Assembly: GCF_040685555.1 (NCBI RefSeq)
Contig: NZ_JBFBIK010000027.1
Span: 9,353 to 73,352 of the forward strand
Direction: 5' to 3'
DNA from: Sphaerisporangium sp040685555
Lineage (GTDB): Bacteria > Actinomycetota > Actinomycetes > Streptosporangiales > Streptosporangiaceae
DNA length: 64,000 nucleotides
The notes under the pieces are model-generated. The model ran no database searches and had not been told where the DNA came from. It was given only the letters and a program-made list of their open reading frames with translations. Below, in pieces: positions 61,076 through 64,000 of this stretch. Both the position numbers and the translations under genes were made by a program. Each line of letters starts with the position of its first letter. Position 1 is the stretch's first letter.

Positions 61076-61255
61076 GGTCACTCCGATCGGGTTACGCGGG
61101 AACTCCATGCTCTCGCAGTGCCGGCCGTTCTCCTGATCGTCGTCTGCGTGCCGGCGGTGGCGGTCATCGGCGGACGCTGCCCGCGACGACCCCCGTCAAG
61201 GGCGGTGACTTCGTCATCGGCGCGAGTGCGACATCCACCTGCCTGGTTGATCGGA

Positions 61256-61699
61256 TCAGCCGCCTTCACCGGGGGCGCTCGTTTCGAACAGGCGTCCCTC
61301 GGACAGCCGCAGCCAGCGGTCCACTCCGATCTCGGCAAGGAACCGCTCGTCGTGGCTGACCACCACGAAGGCGCCCTCATAGGACTGCAGGGCGCCTTCC
61401 AGCTGGGCGACACTGACCAGATCGAGATTGTTGGTCGGCTCGTCGAGCAGGAGTAGCTGCGGCGCCGGTTCGGCGTACAGGACGCAGGCCAGGGTGGCGC
61501 GCAGCCGCTCACCGCCGGACAGCACCCCGACCGGGAGATGGATGCGGGAGCCCCGGAACAGGAACCGGGCGAGCAGGTTCATCCGCTGCGCCTCCGGCAT
61601 CCCCGGCGCGAAGGCGACAAGGTTCTCCGCCACGGTGCGGCCGAGGTCCAGCAGGTCGAGCCGCTGGGACAGGTAGGCGGCTCCCAGGCGGGTTATGAC
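61256..61699 (-). pseudogene. ABC-F ATPase, C-terminal remnant
   Basis: About 147 codons from VITRLGAAYLSQRLDLLD through LPVGVLSGGERLRATLACVL, PQLLLLDEPTNNLDLVSVAQ and VVVSHDERFLAEIGVDRWLR. These are the Q-loop, ABC signature, Walker B and H-loop of the second nucleotide-binding domain of a duplicated ABC-F protein (antibiotic-resistance type). The first domain and the second Walker A are missing. The cut lies at about 61.70 kb, directly before the promoter region of the P450 gene. Confidence 0.82.
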
Positions 61700-61802
61700 G
61701 GCGAACCCGAATAGACCTGATTCGCCTGTTGACGGGCGGCGCGGCATTTCGTACGTTCCGCGTGGGCCGCCTCCTGGGCGCGCCGGGTAGGAAGGGGTTG
61801 CG

Positions 61803-63038
61803 ATGACCACCGAGCTCGATCCGAACGGGACTTGGCCGGACATCGTTCCCGGACCACTTGCCACGCCGCCACCGGAGTTCGCCCACAGGCGGGAGTCAGG
61901 GCCGCTGGAGCCGGCGGCCATGCCCAGCGGCGACCGCGTCCCGGTGGCCGTCAGGTACGAGGACGTCCGCGCCCTGCTGGCCTCGCCCACCTCCAGCCGC
62001 AACCTGCGGTTGCCGGGGTTGCCGAGGCTGGTGAGCGGCATCGGCATCGACGACGATCCGGACGCGCTGGTCAACCAGGACCCGCCGGAGCACACCCGCT
62101 ACCGCCGGATCATGCAGGGCACCTTCACCCCGCGTCAGATCGAACCGTGGCGTCCCCGCATCGCGAAGATCGCCCAAGAGCTCCTCGACGGCCAGGGTGA
62201 GGACTTCGACTTGGTCCAGGCGTACGCGCTGCAGCTACCAGGCCGGGTGATCTGCGAGATGCTCGGCGTGCCGATGGACCACTACGAGCAGTTCGTCCGG
62301 TGGACGGACATGTTCCTGACCACCTCCACGGCCGACGAGCGCGCACGCTACGAGGGCTACCAGGACTTCATGGCCTATGCCGCCGATCTGGTCGCCCAGC
62401 ATCGCGCCGAGCCAGGCGAGGACCTCATCGACCTGCTCGTCCAGGCCAGGGACGAGGACGACCGGCTGTCAGAGGGTGAGCTGGTCAACACCGTGTTCTC
62501 CCTCATCACGGCCGGTCACGAGACGACGGCCTCCATGATCGCCCGTGGTGTCTTCCGGTTGCTCCTGCACCCCGACCAGTGGGCCGAGCTGGTCGCGAAC
62601 CCGGACCTGACGGCCACCGCCGTCGAGGAGATCCTGCGCTATGACGGGCCGCCCGCCAGCGCCTTCATGCGCCGGATGACGAAGGACACCGACATCCCCA
62701 GCGGCTGCCTGAGCGCGGGGACGGTCATCATGCCGAACCTGAACGCGGCCAACCACGACCCGCGGGCGTTTCCCGAGCCCGGCCGGTTCGACATCCACCG
62801 CTTCACCGGCCACCCCCCGAACCCCCATGTGGCATTCGGTTACGGCCCGCACCGCTGCCTGGCTGCCAGCCTCGCCAGGGTCGAGCTGACCGAGGCGTTC
62901 AGGGCCCTGCTCATCCAGCGCCCCACCCTCCGCCTGACCGCCCCACCCGAGTCGGTGACCTGGACCGACGGCCTGGTCCTGCGGCCCGTCGCGATGCATG
63001 TCACCACGAGTGAACGGCGTACCGCCGGCGACTCATGA
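61803..63038 (+). CDS. Cytochrome P450
   Basis: A 411-residue soluble bacterial P450. I-helix oxygen-activation motif AGHETT (about 237-242), the ExxR region VEEILRYDGPPASAFMRRMT and the haem ligand Cys352 in FGYGPHRCLAASLARVELTE. It would hydroxylate or otherwise oxidise a small molecule using external electron donors. No ferredoxin or ferredoxin reductase neighbours it. GGAAGGGG precedes the ATG. Similar in style to CYP105/107-like families of actinomycete secondary metabolism; substrate unknown. Confidence 0.94.
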   Translation: MTTELDPNGTWPDIVPGPLATPPPEFAHRRESGPLEPAAMPSGDRVPVAVRYEDVRALLASPTSSRNLRLPGLPRLVSGIGIDDDPDALVNQDPPEHTRYRRIMQGTFTPRQIEPWRPRIAKIAQELLDGQGEDFDLVQAYALQLPGRVICEMLGVPMDHYEQFVRWTDMFLTTSTADERARYEGYQDFMAYAADLVAQHRAEPGEDLIDLLVQARDEDDRLSEGELVNTVFSLITAGHETTASMIARGVFRLLLHPDQWAELVANPDLTATAVEEILRYDGPPASAFMRRMTKDTDIPSGCLSAGTVIMPNLNAANHDPRAFPEPGRFDIHRFTGHPPNPHVAFGYGPHRCLAASLARVELTEAFRALLIQRPTLRLTAPPESVTWTDGLVLRPVAMHVTTSERRTAGDS

Positions 63039-63318
63039 TGGCTCGCGTGGGAGTTCGACGGTGGGCCTGCTGCTGGCGCCGGCCGGGCTGACCCGCCGCC
63101 TCGGAGTACGTGTGGGCCGCGGGCGCCTCGCTGAACAGGCCCGCGATCCCGGTGGCCTGCCTCGCCGCGGCGCAGGCGGCGGCATTCTGGAATAAGACAC
63201 GGGCGGACGCGGGTGGGACGATGAGGCCCGGTACCTCGCCGGCCTGAGCCTGAGCCTGAGCCGGGCCGCGGCAGTGGTCGCCGACATCCACAGAACGCCG
63301 ACGACAGGATGTGACGCC
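63039..63318. other. Gap with short hexamer repeat
   Basis: No supportable gene. It contains three GCCTGA-type hexamers near 63241-63260 and open minus- and plus-strand frames of low quality. The DsbA gene's promoter should lie at the right end. Confidence 0.4.
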
Positions 63319-63909
63319 GTGAGCATCACCCTCTGGTTCGACCCCATCTGCCCCTTCACCTGGCGCACCTCACGATGGGTCCGGGACGTCGCCACGCGCC
63401 GTGGCGAGTCGGTGAACTGGCGGTTCATGAGCCTGGCCATCCTCAACGAGGGCAAGGACATCCCCGAGAGGCTGCACACGGCGCATCAGAAGTCGCTCGC
63501 GGCGCTGCGCGTGCTCGCCGCCGCCGAGGAGCGGTTCGGCCAGCCGGCCGTCGACCGGCTGTACACCGCGATCGGGCACCGCGTGCACGACCTCGACGAT
63601 GACCTCACGCCGGACACGCTCGCCGCCGCACTGGCGGACGCGGGGCTGCCGTCCGATCTGCTGCGGGCCGCGGACGACGCCGCGTTCGACATGCTGATCA
63701 GCGAGAGCCACCACCTCGGGCAGTCCCGGGTCGGCACCGAGAGCGGCAGCCCGGTGACCGCGATCGACGACGGGCCAGGCTTCTTCGGCCCGGTGGTCGC
63801 GAGCGTTCCCCCGGCCGACGAGGCCGACCGGCTCATCGACGCCATGCGGCTGCTTTCCACGGTGCCGGTGTTCAGCGAGCTGAAGCGCGAGCGCGCCCCG
63901 CTGAGCTGA
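63319..63909 (+). CDS. DsbA-family thioredoxin-fold protein
   Basis: A 196-residue DsbA-like protein with a CPFT-type active site in ITLWFDPICPFTWRTSRWVR (one Cys only). Helical insertion LHTAHQKSLAALRVLAAAEE and GTESGSPVTAIDDGPGFFGP with the cis-Pro follow. This matches the mycothiol-dependent nitroreductase/2-hydroxychromene-2-carboxylate-isomerase-like group of actinobacteria. The GTG at 63319 is the start that fits the family; a start at 63274 adds unrelated residues. There is no signal peptide, so it is cytosolic. Confidence 0.9.
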   Translation: MSITLWFDPICPFTWRTSRWVRDVATRRGESVNWRFMSLAILNEGKDIPERLHTAHQKSLAALRVLAAAEERFGQPAVDRLYTAIGHRVHDLDDDLTPDTLAAALADAGLPSDLLRAADDAAFDMLISESHHLGQSRVGTESGSPVTAIDDGPGFFGPVVASVPPADEADRLIDAMRLLSTVPVFSELKRERAPLS

Positions 63910-63977
63910 ACTCCGCCACGGAACGCGCGGAGCGGGCACCGGGCTCGCCGGTCCGGATTCATGAGAGACGCCGCAGG

Positions 63978-64000
63978 GGCGGAAGGATTTTCCTTCCGCC
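63978..64000 (+). terminator. Terminator hairpin at the window end
   Basis: GGCGGAAGG (63978-63986) pairs perfectly with CCTTCCGCC (63992-64000) around an ATTTT loop, following the DsbA-family gene. The stem may extend beyond the window. Confidence 0.8.

Noticed and set aside
1..64000. tRNA or rRNA genes, transposases, integrases, CRISPR arrays
   Set aside because: None seen in either strand; no cloverleaf or recombinase motif was recognised, though tRNA detection by eye is not reliable.

Overview
The window is high-GC actinobacterial DNA. The conservon operon, SARP/LuxR-style ATPase regulators, F420-dependent oxidoreductase, GTG starts and a likely T-box in front of a tRNA synthetase all fit. 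The gene content best suggests a Streptosporangiales-type organism (Nonomuraea/Streptosporangium relatives), but that placement is an inference from gene style, not a database match. No rRNA, tRNA, CRISPR array, phage or intact insertion sequence was recognised.

Layout. 0.2-6 kb: one very large secreted ThuA/PQQ-glucose-dehydrogenase-like protein with many carbohydrate-binding and PKD-like modules. 6.2-13.2 kb: an accessory, partly decayed block. It holds a three-gene ABC-3C-type conflict operon that is visibly less GC-rich, a divergent membrane protein, collapsed sigma-factor and FAD-monooxygenase genes, a 3'-truncated Thg1 gene behind a polynucleotide-kinase-like ATPase, a lipoprotein and a broken metallo-hydrolase. 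A 23-bp direct repeat sits at 6451 and 11951. 13.3-19.2 kb: DUF6157 protein, a complete conservon (cvnA-D), a glycosyltransferase remnant, an anti-sigma-like ATP-binding protein and a small poly-Ala-tailed protein. 19.4-24.1 kb: HTH regulator, regulator remnant, membrane Ser/Thr kinase and amidohydrolase pseudogene.

24.1-29 kb: sugar phosphate block (HAD phosphomutase, GH65 phosphorylase, glucose-6-phosphate isomerase). These could convert a disaccharide such as maltose or trehalose to glucose 1-phosphate and glucose 6-phosphate and feed glycolysis. 29.5-35.4 kb: regulation (NarL-type two-component pair, large LuxR ATPase), a PPOX/F420 enzyme and an orphan trypco2 protein. 35.9-42.8 kb: secreted GH18 chitinase with a perfect palindromic operator candidate, oxidoreductases, two tandem GT2 glycosyltransferases and a HIT protein. 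43-49.7 kb: one tightly overlapping operon of DeoR regulator, APC permease, FGGY kinase, GlpA-like dehydrogenase and a second FAD oxidoreductase, probably a catabolic pathway for glycerol or a related polyol/amine.

49.7-64 kb: acetate kinase, hemerythrin, aldose epimerase, an aspartyl-tRNA synthetase paralog that appears to have lost its anticodon-binding domain but sits behind an Asp-specifier T-box candidate, RecQ, TauE exporter, a secreted epoxide-hydrolase-like protein, small conserved proteins, PaiB, a cut ABC-F remnant, cytochrome P450 and a DsbA-family protein. Gene remnants with internal deletions or frameshifts are unusually common across the whole window.
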